From contig NC_063442.1 in assembly GCF_020379485.1 (NCBI RefSeq), positions 14,382,009 through 14,446,008 on the forward strand: a DNA stretch of 64,000 nucleotides. Reading direction: 5' to 3'. The translations under genes and the position numbers were made by a program. Below, piece by piece: positions 1 to 11,468 of the stretch. This DNA comes from Brassica napus (Eukaryota; Streptophyta; Magnoliopsida; Brassicales; Brassicaceae). Below the pieces are notes generated by a model. That model did not search any database. It saw only the letters and a program-made list of their open reading frames with translations, and was not told the origin of the DNA. Position 1 is the first letter of the stretch. Each line of letters opens with the position of its first letter.

Positions 1-830
1 TTTGTTTCATAGAGTCACAATAAATCTGTATAAGTTGATGATAAAAAAAATATTATTGTTGCAATGGAAAAAAAAAACAGACTTACATGTTAAATTTTCC
101 ATGCAAAGGAATCTTGTCCTAAATAGTGGAAAAAAATCTGAATACCAGAAAATGGTTAACAGATAGTTTGCCACTTGCTGTCTTCCTAGTGCAAGTGGGG
201 TCGTTAATGTTAACGGCTTAAGTTGTCACATGCTCAGAGAGTGTGATGTAGTAGGGTCCAAAAATTGTTAGTTATTTTTTTGTGGGGTATATAAGTCTTC
301 CAATGGGTCTGGCTAAACCGGTTCGTTTTTTTTTTTTTGTCAACAATTGGTTTTTAAGTCTTGAAATGAAATTGGAGCCTAAAACATTAGGGTCTGTTTT
401 TTACTGGATTCTATAAGAACGATCATGTTGATTGTTGAAGCATATTAGTCTACGGTTGGTATAAAAGTGATGTATTGAATCAAGAATCCCTTGAATTAAA
501 GCGGTTAAGCATTTTTTGAATCCTTCTTTAAATTTGACGGGCGATTATGGTTTGTAATCGCATACTGCATCAAATACTAAAACATGGGAGATTGTGGTTT
601 GTTTCCGGTTGGCCTTATTAGAAAGGACCAGACTAAACCTTTCTGATCTAATTTCACTACAAAATAATAAATTTGTTATCTAGAAACCTGATTTTTTGAA
701 GGGTTTAGTACCCCACATACTATATTGCAAAATAATAATGGATTCAATACTATAACAGATAGAGACATTTTCCATTAATTAATAATTATTATTTATTTTA
801 AATTCATAGGGAAACAATTGTATTCTAAGA
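1..830. other. AT-rich intergenic DNA, nothing recognised
   Basis: No ORF with recognisable coding character and no terminal repeats were seen. A T-run near 329-341 followed by gtcaacaa resembles an inverted LINE tail, but no target duplication was found around it. Confidence 0.5.
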
Positions 831-1950
831 GGTTGATTGTTTGTGGTTTTTGCTTTAGTTTTTGGTTTTTGTTTTTGCAAAAACCATTTTTCAGCCAATC
901 AAGTTTTAGTTTTTAGTTTTTGTTTTTGTAGAAACTATTTGATTTGCCAATCAAGATTTCTAATAAATAGATTCCCTAAAATTTAGGAAAACTAGTTTTT
1001 GAAAAGTTTAACCAATTTGTAAAGAAAAACCAAAAACCAACTTTTGTGAACTTTTAGGAAAAACGAATTTTGATTTTTTTGGATAGAAACTACAACATTT
1101 AATTAATTAATAATTAATAAATAACATTTTCATAAAGATAAATAATCATACAATTTTTGGTACATTAGCTATAATTTAAACAATAATGTGATATAACTTA
1201 TTTGTGTTTAATATCTGTAAAATAAATTTACATAGTTTATAAATAATATTAATTAATTTTAAAACTTAGTTATTAATTTCTTTATATAAAATAATAGAAT
1301 AATTTTAATAATTACTAGTCACATTAAAAATAACTAAAATTATAAAAACATAATATGTTTTAGTAATACAATATATTGTATTAGTCATGAAAAATAAAAA
1401 TAGCCATTCAATTTTAAGAAAATATAAATAATTTATATGAGAAATTTTATAATTAGTTTCAAAATTTTAAGTATTTTTATTTTTATATAATTTATAATAT
1501 TTAAAAAAATATTGCTAGATAAGTTTATAAAATTAAAAATAATTTATATAAGAAAAAATTCTAAGTAGTTTCAAACTTTTAAATATTTTTATTTTTTTGC
1601 AATTTATATAAATTTTATGATAAATATTTTATTATAATATAATTTTTAATAAAACTATACTAATTAAAATATGTTATTATATTTTAATTTAAAATAATTA
1701 TCTTAATATTTTGATAATTTTAATTGTAAATATAAATATTTATTTCTATTTTGTGGTATTATTTTAAAGTAACTCATTAATTATTTTTTGCAAAAATAAA
1801 AAAATACTGCAAAACCAAAAATCAAAATCTAAATCTAAAAACCAAAAACCAAAAACCAAAGCTGAAAACCAAAAACCAAAATCTAAAAACCAAAAACTAA
1901 AATCAAAAAACCAAAAACTAAAACTAAAAAATACTGAAACAATCATCACC
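831..1950. mobile_element. Non-autonomous element with inverted, subterminally repetitive ends
   Basis: The left end (831-960) is rich in GGTTTTTG/TTTAGTTTTT and the right end (1790-1950) is rich in the complementary AAAACCAAAAA. The outer ends match as an imperfect inverted repeat: GGTTGATTGTTT at 831, and the complement of AAACAATCATCACC ending at 1950. The interior is more than 80% A+T and has no coding capacity. Many short subterminal repeats plus inverted ends suit a hAT-type non-autonomous element, but no matching 8-bp target duplication is visible, so the superfamily is an inference. The reading frame at 1764-1949 is only the translation of the A-rich repeat. Confidence 0.45.
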
Positions 1951-3439
1951 TAAACCTTTATCATGATAATTAGACCACAATACTTTTTTTTGAACATTCT
2001 AGACCATAAGACTTTTAACGTCTATAAATTTTAACGATGTGTTAATATCGACGTACTGTCACAATTTGGATTTAAATTCATATAAGTTGAAAAATCTATT
2101 AAGTTTAATCGTTGACTATGGATGAAATATTTCGGACTCTCTTTCTCATATGATCCTAGAAAAAAAAACTGATTTTACGCAAATAAACCAATCCATGTAA
2201 TGTCGCAATGTCGACATAATCAACAACTGTCAGTACTAATAACGATAAACTTTAGCAAAATATATTTACTTTAACTTAAGTTATTATTTTACCATATACC
2301 TAGAAAATTAATCCTTTTATTTTGCGCAGGATATCATTTGACAAATGATAAATGCATTACTTTCTTCCACTCGATTACTACATTTTATTTAACCACTTAC
2401 TAATCATACCCTTATGATAATAATAAAAACTAATCATACCCAATATGAGATTTTTGTTGTCACCTGAAGAGTAACGCTAAATACCCTGGAAACACTAAAA
2501 TGCTTGATTTCGCACTGTTATTTTGTTGCTAAAATGTTTCTGCATAATTTTCTTGAACAATTACTGAATTTTTAAGGGTTCGATTAAATGTCTCACAAAA
2601 TCTCTTTTAAATTTTCTTACAAAATGTATTGTTAGGAACCCGAATGTTTGTTATACTAAATATCTCCCCTATATTCCTTGTATTCCATACATTTTCACTT
2701 GAAACTCAGAATCTTTAGTAATGATAAAGGAAACAAAAAGATAAACATATAAATTTTTAAAAAAACATATATATGATACGTTAAAAGAGAAATGACATGT
2801 GTCCAACAACATATATCTTTATAGTTCATAATGCTCATCAACTTAAATAAATGAAATTCTGAAACCACAAAATAAGAGCTCTTGTTTAACTATTGTTTTC
2901 AGATTCCAATGGGAAATTGGTATATGATCTTTATATGGTATATCTCTATGTATTAGTCGTTTCTCCGGACATTATTAATTTATCTTTTTTTTTAAAAAAA
3001 AAATTGTATTTTTTTTTATAATCAGAAGATTCCGAATATCAACCATTACGTCTGTGGTGACCAACCATGGTTTAAATCATAGTAAAATGAATTGAACTGT
3101 GGTCTTATCTGCTGGACCACCATAAATTGCGGGTACATTTGAAGAATATTGTGTGAATCTAAGTCTCTAGAAGAAAAACTGAGACTTTATATGTACATAT
3201 GAAAATCCACAGTTGATTGAAGGTTAAAACTGGTCTAGTGATTACTATAGTGTCTTTCTGTTTTTTTCCATCTGACATTTTCAGCATTTTGGAAATTATT
3301 ATTCATACTCTTTACGTCAAAACACTAAAAAACTTATTGATTTTATTTCAACACAAATAAATCAACCATTCATGTTTTTACTACTTCAACGTTTTTATAG
3401 TTTGGTTAACGCACTTAGTTTTAAAAACGTGTGATTAAT
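1951..3439. other. AT-rich intergenic DNA
   Basis: No gene, RNA gene or element ends were recognised. The junction at 1965-2015 (tagaccacaatac, a T-run, then tagaccataagac) might be an old short insertion, but its repeats are imperfect. Confidence 0.45.
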
Positions 3440-3453
3440 ATAAATTGTTTTGT

Positions 3454-3765
3454 GTTCTGCTGGTTTGTGTTTTGTTTCGGAAGCTGTAAAACTTGCAGCA
3501 TCAAGGTTTGAGGGCGTCTTTCTCTCGGTCTCGCGGCAACCGGCTCGTCCTTTGCGATCCTTTTCATATTCCCTGGTTTGAGCTCGTCTTGTTAGTCTCC
3601 GTCTCTAGTCGCTCAGTTTATAGTCTAAGGTTTTAGTTAAAGTTGTTATGTTTTGCATTGTTTATTTAGTTTAATTTCTGTAAATCTGCTACTAGTTATC
3701 TCTTGTAAAGTCTGTCAAAAATCAAAAGTTTGGTATAATAAATTTAATATTTTACCAAAAAAAAT
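3454..3765 (+). mobile_element. 5'-truncated LINE 3' UTR with 14-bp target duplication
   Basis: A 312-bp insertion is bounded by a perfect 14-bp direct repeat, ATATAAATTGTTTT, at 3440-3453 and 3766-3779. It ends in TTTTACC followed by an A-run, the tail expected of a non-LTR retrotransposon. Its base composition (GC-rich stretch at 3500-3600 with ctctcggtctcgcggcaacc) differs from the AT-rich flanks. No coding sequence remains, so only the 3' untranslated part was copied. The target duplication is read directly from the sequence; assignment to LINEs rather than SINEs is inferred from the tail and lack of an internal pol III promoter. Confidence 0.7.
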
Positions 3766-3779
3766 ATATAAATTGTTTT

Positions 3780-6700
3780 CGGCAGATAGCTTGTGTATAC
3801 ATAATGCGATTAGAGTCGGGTATGGTCAAACCCAGAAGGAAAATGCTCGCGGTTGTCCTACAACGTGGGAAACTTTTTGCTATAAAGAAAAATTAAGATC
3901 ATTCACACATCTTTTGTTGTTTTGTTGGGTAGGTATATATAGTCTGTGAACTAAGAACGGTTTATGCTTTTTAAATTCTCTTTTTTTAGGAACCACACGA
4001 CCAAAAGTTATGTTAGTTTGCTCTTTAATTTTCTCCCCCATAATTAGGTGCTTTGATTTCCTTCCGACAAACAATAAAAATTCTATTTATTGAAAAAATA
4101 TCATACTAGTTAGCAAAAAAGTATCATACTAGTTAAAAGTATCATACTAGTTAGATTAATTAGGTGCAGGCAATGATTTAATATGAATTAATAGTATCCT
4201 ATGCACGCATTATAATTTTGTAACTAATTGCAGTATAATGATGGTGATTGATTAGGCTGTAACTATAGAAAATTTACTTTAGAATTTAGTCCGTAGAATT
4301 TTTTGATTTAGCTTTAAGAGATGTAGCTTTAAAATTTTCTACAGCTAAAAAGATGGAGCTTTAGAAAATAAGATTTTTACAACCATTTTTTGTATGTTTT
4401 TGTTGTACTTTTAGTTTTTTGGTTGTAAGTTGTAACTTTAAAAACGAAGATACAAGTCACTTCATACGGTCCAACCAATCACCCCCAATATCTGTGAAAT
4501 TTTGTTGTTACAAAAGAAAATTAATTAGTTCACAACTGACGAATCTAACTATCTATCAAAAGCATTATGTTATTTATTAGGGATTATCCAATCAACAGTT
4601 ATTGAAAAATATATTAAAAAAAGCATTTACAAGATGTTAATGTTCTCCAAATGATTTTTGTTCAATATTCTCATATGAAACTTTTGGTAAAATATTTAAA
4701 TTTGTAATATATAAATTTAAAATAATTATATATAATTATTTTATTTTATTTAATAATATAAAAACTACGTTTATATACAAAAAATAAAATTTATATACAA
4801 AAAAATATTTATTAATACAATTTACAATTAATTTTTTTTTTAACTTTAAAAGAAATAATATTTGACATTTAATATATGCTTTAATTTATATAATTAAATA
4901 GGATTCATTATTTTCAATAACAAAATATAAAAATTAATATATAATATAAATATATATGTCTATGATTTCAAAATGAATAAATCATAAACTATAGTGTAAT
5001 ATTTTATGATTAATTTATATATAAATCATTAGCTGATCTATTAATCATTTTATTAAATATATGTATGAGAGCATACAATTTCTATAACTTACTGTTTCTA
5101 TAACATATTGTTATTGCTTTATCATTAACTTTTCCAATCATAGCCTTAGTCAGTTCTACGATATACCAAATCATAATGGATCCATATAATGGTAATTTTT
5201 TTTGCTTATTTTTCCTTATAATTGAATTTCAGATAAATGATGGTAACGAATAAATCAAACTACTGGATGTGCGGGATGAGTTTTTATAATAATGCTTGTT
5301 TATTAAATGGTTTTAACATTTTGCAACAATACGATCTTTATCGACAATAAATAACGAATACAAATGTTGGTCTCTTAAATGTATCATTATTGTTGAAGAG
5401 TTAACGTATTATCTATTATTTTAATTTTTTTTTTTAAATTTCAAATGCACAAAAATAAATTAATTATTTTGGGTGATACAAATCACCAAAACCAAATAGG
5501 CAACATCGATTGAATAATGACGAAAAGGGATTGGGTTTTCAGCTCTCGATTTGTTTACTATTGACTTTCCATAAGTAATTTCATTTACTACCTATATAAA
5601 ATTGTGCTTTCGTTCTCGTCTTTGTTGCATTTATATGAGTTTAGTTTCTTTTCTTAACTTCTTCTATAAATTCGGTGAATTACATAAGTGTCAATTTAAA
5701 AAGATGGATATTTGTAAAAATTAGTTCCACTCCAGATACATATCTAAGAATCAAAATTTTGAAGAAAATCACTGGCAAACTATATTAACAGGTTAATTTT
5801 CATATCTAATATATATCAAGCTATTATAGAATATAAGTGCAGACACGAAATATAAATGTCTGCCTAGTATATATTTACCAGTTTGGTCTAAAAATCATCT
5901 AATTCTAAAACAATAAAACAAATTACTTATTTTATTAGGCTTTTGAGGTTTAATTACTTAATAGTATACAGATAAAAATATATATAATACTTTACCATTC
6001 TAATATATGTAAATTATATATAAACTAAGAACTGTTTGATTTATTAAATGATAAACCAGAAAAACTTATAATAAATAGTTCAAATCTCTCATTCTTACAA
6101 TTATAATAGTTAGATATGATATTATGGAGAAATAATATTAGACGAATAATCAAATCTCTCATTTTTCGAACAAACTCAAAAGGAGGTGATTGAAATCTTT
6201 TCATGATATTTCACTAAAAAGTTTTTTAGGAATAAAAATCAAGACTAAATAATTTAACCTGAATGAAATAATTTATATATAGTGCTTCCAATTTTAAAAA
6301 TCACTTCGATTTGAAGAAGTGTGTGTCTCGGATTCTCAGGATGAAATAAGATAACAGAAACTACCTATTTTAAAAATAAATTTGTATACATAAAAGTATA
6401 TACATTAGAGTAATCACATAAATTAAAACCAATACCCTTTTTGTTAATTTACAATCATATTTTTGGTAAATAAATCAAAACAATTATTTTATTTACTCTA
6501 TATGATATAAATTAAAATTTATTGATATTGATATAGATATATAGTATATTTTAATATAAATATTTATTATTGACACTTCCTACTCATATTATTTTTAACA
6601 TTTGTATATTTGCTGTAACAAAAATTTAAACCATTAATCACAAAATTTTTAATGTGATTTTTCAATACAAATTTCAAAATTAAAATATTAAGATCTCAAT

Positions 6701-6834
6701 AATTTTTGAGTGGAAATTTTAAAATTAACATATTATATATTTGTATATAGTACATAATTTAATTCAAATGATATTGATATATATATATTAATATCTAATA
6801 TCTATTAATGAAACTTCATATTCATACGATTTAT
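3780..6834. other. AT-rich intergenic DNA with minor repeats
   Basis: Contains three closely spaced copies of TATCATACTAGTTA (4098-4152) and long A/T tracts (4680-5060). No coding exon or RNA gene was recognised. From about 6520 it includes the first copy of a duplicated segment described separately. Confidence 0.45.
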
Positions 6835-7610
6835 TAGGATTGGACGTTTTATCTGATATCCGAACCTGTATCTGAATCCGATCCGAAGTAGCAAAATACC
6901 AAACGGTTATTGAATTCTGAGAGATTGGATATCCAAACCTAAACGGCTAATATCTGAACCCGAACGGGTAATATCCAAACCCGAATGATAACGAAAGATA
7001 ACCAAACATAAGTATACTTAACCCTATATTTCTAGTTTACTCCTCTCATTTAATTCAAAATATTTATATTAATGATGCACATCGCTCAAAATTAGATAAT
7101 ATACATATAATTATGGACAAAATCATTTGCTACTCACTTAAAATAAATATCAATCTCTTTTTTTTTTGCATTAACAAAATTTTGCATCTAAAATTACAAA
7201 ACAAAAACTAAATTAGTGGTTTTCGGTTTTTAAAGTTTTATCTCCAAACCTCTTAAAAGATTTATATTTTGAAAATTAGTAAACCAATTAAGTTAAAATA
7301 TATTTTAAATACAAAAAACATTTAAAAATGAATAATTTATTTAATTTTTCTTCAAATTTTAGATATCCAAACCCGACCCAATATATCCGAATCCAAACAT
7401 AAAATACCCGAACCGGACCCGAAGTGTAAAAATATCAGAACAGGTTATATACCTTTATACTGAAATATCCAAAAATCCTAAATACCCGATACGAACCGAA
7501 CGTGTATCTGAACGCTCACCCCTATGATATATGATTATTTGTATCTTGCTTGAACAAAAAAAAAAAAGTTAAACCATTGATCACAAAATTTTCAATGTGG
7601 AACTTTTACC
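6520..7610. repeat. Duplicated ~250-bp segment, second copy split by a hAT-like insertion
   Basis: The string around 6615-6655 (aaaccattaatcacaaaatt) recurs with few changes at 7564-7605. Sequence before both also matches (acttcctactcatattatttttaac against acttcatattcatacgattta). Removing the hAT-like element at 6835-7524 brings the two copies to about 250 bp spacing, that of a tandem duplication. Confidence 0.5.
6835..7524. mobile_element. Non-autonomous hAT-like element rich in CCGAACCC motifs
   Basis: It begins TAGGATTGGACGTT and ends in the complement of TAGGGGTGAGCGTT, the (T/C)AGGGGTG-type terminus common in plant hAT elements. Both ends carry degenerate CCGAACCC/ATATCC repeats typical of a widespread crucifer family. 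The flanking octamers CGATTTAT and TGATATAT match at 6 of 8 positions, consistent with a decayed 8-bp target duplication. There is no transposase ORF. Confidence 0.55.
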
Positions 7611-10279
7611 ATTTTTAGTAATTTATAGTCGTTTAAAAAAATTCAAAATATAACATATAAGAATTTTTTTTATTATATATTTAATGTGATTGTTTAATTT
7701 CTTTTAATAATATAAAATTAAACAAAAAAGAGATAGAATACAAAAATTATTATCAAATATGTATTATTTATAATCATTAATTGTCATATATATATGTTAA
7801 CTTTATTAGGTAATTATGTAGCTTTTATTTAAGGAAATACAAAATATTTTTTGGTACACTAATAATTAATTTGATAGTTAGTTTAATAGAAAACATAGTA
7901 TAAGTTTTTATGGACCAATTTATTTTTCTAATAATTTTAAGAATCATTCTCGTGATGACACGTGCCTACGAAAATATGTTGCAGTGCTTCATTATTAATA
8001 TAGAGGGGATTGTTGTGACCAATTCACTTTATTTCCCTCTTGATGATGGACCCTCTTGACTCGTGCCTCCGAGTCTCTTGTGACTTCCACGTGAGATGTA
8101 TGTGAGTGGAGCTCTGGAGGCTATAGGATATGGTCAACGAAATCATTTACTAAATTGAAGACCAATACAAAAGAGCATATCCATAAATTCTAGAGAGAGA
8201 GAGATTTTTAAATCTCTCACTGTTTAGGCTAAAACAGACTAAAACCCTAATGAAATTTAACCATTTTTGTTGTAGGAACTTTAGCAGAATATTTAACATT
8301 TTTGTAAAACGGTCTTCATGTTTAAAGGTCTTTATATTTAACATTTAAATAGAAAAAACGTTACCATAATAGTCTCTTTCTACATATTAGTCCCAAAAAA
8401 TCTCAAATATTTTTTTTCATGAGTTTGCATATAATTTCTCTAAGAAACTTATTTTTTTAAAATGCTCCAAACGTACTGCAAATCGGAATATGTTGCAAAT
8501 CTCATATATACGCAGAATTAGAATAAACATTATTATTCCCTTTGAAACATTTTCACATTATACACAACACATACGAACTGTTGATTACAAAATAAAAGAG
8601 ATAAACCAAATATAAGACTACGAATCCTAGAAATGTTCTAATTCGTAAGAGATGTACGGACTAGCAAGTCCTTCAAATTACACTAATCTTGATTATGTCG
8701 AATATTATCGATATTGCTAGTGTTGTTACATCAAATATTCGAACTTATAGAAGAAAACAACATGTGTGTACACTATAACCTGATCGTGTTTTCTAAAGTA
8801 ATGAGATGCCTTAACAAACCTTTCAGCTATAATAATAATATTATCAACAACAATCTTGATCAAACAATGTGTTTATCAACTACAGCCAAAAGTATTAAGC
8901 ATTTGTACTTGATATAGACTCCAAAGAAATTGTAGAAAGAGAGGAGAGAATATAAATATTCTCGTTTATTTGGTGGAGGACCAAGTGTGGACCAGAAAAT
9001 AATTTAGCTAATCGCATCTCAAAGGCAAGCGATAAGATACTATATGGGCATCTAATTACAGTGTTTCATTTATTATGAAAATTACTTGGACCAATTTTAC
9101 CACCAAATCCTTAACGAGACATACAAAAGTAAAGTCAGATCATTCAGAGAAAACTCATTTTCTACTGAAAACTCATTCATTTCCATTTGATAAGTGAAAA
9201 TAATGCCATATTTTATGTCTATTAGGAAATTTGGTTAATGAGTTACTCAAGAGCTACTCATTATTTTAGCCTAGGGTTTATATTTAATAATAACTAAGGT
9301 AGTTGTTGTAAAAATAATAGAAAATTAAATCAATGTAATGATCCAACTATGATTTTTTATAGAGAAATTTCCTATGATAATTTTTTCTGGTTTATCTTCA
9401 CAAAAGAGTTCTCAATGACTGACGAAAACGACCAAAATAAGTTTTATTAAAAGGTAATAATACATTTTTATCTTAGGGTTAACTAATTTAAAATTATGGT
9501 TTAGATTTAAGGGGTGAGATTTTGGGGATATAATTTCAATTTTTTTAAAAAATATGTATATTAAAAATTTTAAAATAAAAATAGACTATTTTTTTTACTC
9601 CATTGCTATTTTGTGACAAAAACTTAAAAAGATATATTTGAGAGAATTGCCTTTTTTGTAAGTAGATTTTTAAGTGATTCTATTTTAATAGTATAGATTC
9701 GGCTGTTACTCAAACCATCTTCTAATCATATAGTTAAATTAATAATCATATATTAATTAGTATGTTTAGATCACCATTACAATCAATGACCTTTTATTGA
9801 TTTAAAGTTTGTGGAGTTTAAGAAAATTTATGTAAAATATCATCTCATGAGTTTCATTTTAACCATATATATTGCCTAGTCCACACACACACAGATATAT
9901 ATAGATATGTATATCTAAAACAATCTAAAGTAATTCTTATACGATATGTTGACATATAGGAAAGCAAATATATAGTATTATACTTGATATATCATTCTTA
10001 GTTGGTGATTGTCAACATGTATAATGATCATTAGGTGCATAATATTTGATGATATGCTAGTGTATAGATCAACATTCCTTTTTACGTGGTTGATAAGAGA
10101 GACTATAAATTTTCAATCTCCGAGTCATCATTCCAGTAGTGTTATAAGGATTAGTTGCTCCCTCATGTCTTAATCCTTTAGGGTTCGGATACAAGCCAAC
10201 GTTTTGTCATATCGTTTACAAATATGAATGTAGTATCCATCGTTTTTCTTTCTAGATAATATGCTTCATCATTAATGAC
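7533..10279. other. AT-rich intergenic DNA with a Helitron-like 5' end
   Basis: On the minus strand from 9697, the sequence TCTATACTATTAAAATAG preceded by A is a classic crucifer Helitron 5' terminus. Next to it is a GGCAATTCTCTCAAATAT stretch (minus, about 9655-9635) resembling VANDAL/MULE ends. No matching Helitron 3' hairpin with CTAG was found downstream, so this is a partial element. No genes were recognised; a short CA run lies near 9882. Confidence 0.4.
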
Positions 10280-10281
10280 TA

Positions 10282-10827
10282 CAGTAAAACCTCTATAAAT
10301 TAATAATGTTAGGACTTTGAAATTTTATTAATTTATAGAGATATTAAATTAAAAAAGTTTCCTTATTTAGATTTCTTTTTTTAATGATATATTTATTCTA
10401 AGATAAGAAAAATATTTGATTTTAGTGTATAGATATTAATTGTTATTTTTTCAATTTTGAAATTTATATTAATTTTATTATATTATTTGGTGTATAAAAT
10501 ATATATTGAATAGAACTTAAATGTGTTTTTAGATATAATATTACTAAATCTCATCAAAAATATATTAAGTGTTAAGAAACTATAAAGATAATTCTATTGT
10601 GAATATAAAACAAACAATATAATAATAGGTTCTTACTTATATAAAATATGTATATATATAAATTATTAATTTATAATTTTAATGGGATCATATATATACA
10701 TAGAATTTTCTTAAAAAAATATCATCTTATTATTTTATCGATTTGTGTTAAAATTTAAACCGGCCCAAGTTAGGACCGGTAAAATTTATTAATTTATATA
10801 GATTATTAATTTATAGAGGTTCTACTG
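10282..10827. mobile_element. Emigrant-like (pogo/Tc1-mariner) MITE
   Basis: The left terminus CAGTAAAACCTCTATAAATT (10282) and the right terminus (complement of AATTTATAGAGGTTCTACTG, ending 10827) are a near-perfect inverted repeat. TA lies directly outside both ends (10280-10281 and 10828-10829). Terminus, TA duplication and ~546-bp length fit the Arabidopsis Emigrant family, which is mobilised by pogo-like transposases. It has no coding capacity. Confidence 0.8.
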
Positions 10828-10829
10828 TA

Positions 10830-11468
10830 TCTCGAACTTAAAACACGTCAAAATCAACAAAGAGCATAAAATAATATTGAAAAAAAATAAAGTTCTACCA
10901 TGATTTCTTTCAATAAGCTTTACTCGCTGAATAAAGTAGTATCAAACATAGACTTCGAGCTTCCACCCTACATAGTATTTAATCGGCCAAGCAAATATGT
11001 ATATGTAGAAGCATTGGTGTAGTGGTACAGTAATCAACTTCTACTGGGTGGATTAAAGTCTTATCAAACAGATATATTAAAAATTATTTTATTTATTTTT
11101 ACATAAAAGACATTTTACATGATTGGATTGCCCATTGTTTCTGTTCTAGTGGTTTACTAATACACATTTTATTCAATGTGATTTGATCTAAATGCACAAT
11201 TTTTGACCTATGTTTTTTTCCTACCGGCGAAATCAAAGCCCATTAAGAGCCCATACTATTCACCATGAACCAACTAATGTCAATTACGAAACTACCCTTT
11301 GACCGATCAGGAAAAGTCAACAATCATTTAAAAACGGAGGAAGGGGGCGACGCGTCGGCTGAGGTAAGAGGAAGAGAGACTCAAAAGGGCAAAAGAGAGG
11401 CGAGGCGGGACTCATTCTTCTCTCTTCTCCGGCGGTCTTCGTCGTCTCTTCCTCTTCACTCCGGGACC
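10830..11468 (+). promoter_or_regulatory. Upstream region and 5' UTR of LARP6A
   Basis: The first 400 bp are AT-rich with no recognised element. From about 11330 the strand becomes purine-rich (gaggaagggggcgac, ggaagagagactc), as in plant leader sequences. An in-frame ATG at 11265 has no stop before the assigned start at 11469; see the finding on a possible N-terminal extension. Confidence 0.4.

Noticed and set aside
3653..3949. 98-codon frame at 3653
   Set aside because: It straddles the poly(A) tail and target duplication of a LINE insertion.
11001..11050. tRNA-like GCATTGGTGTAGTGGTA stretch
   Set aside because: It has an A-box-like start but no B box or tRNA folding downstream.
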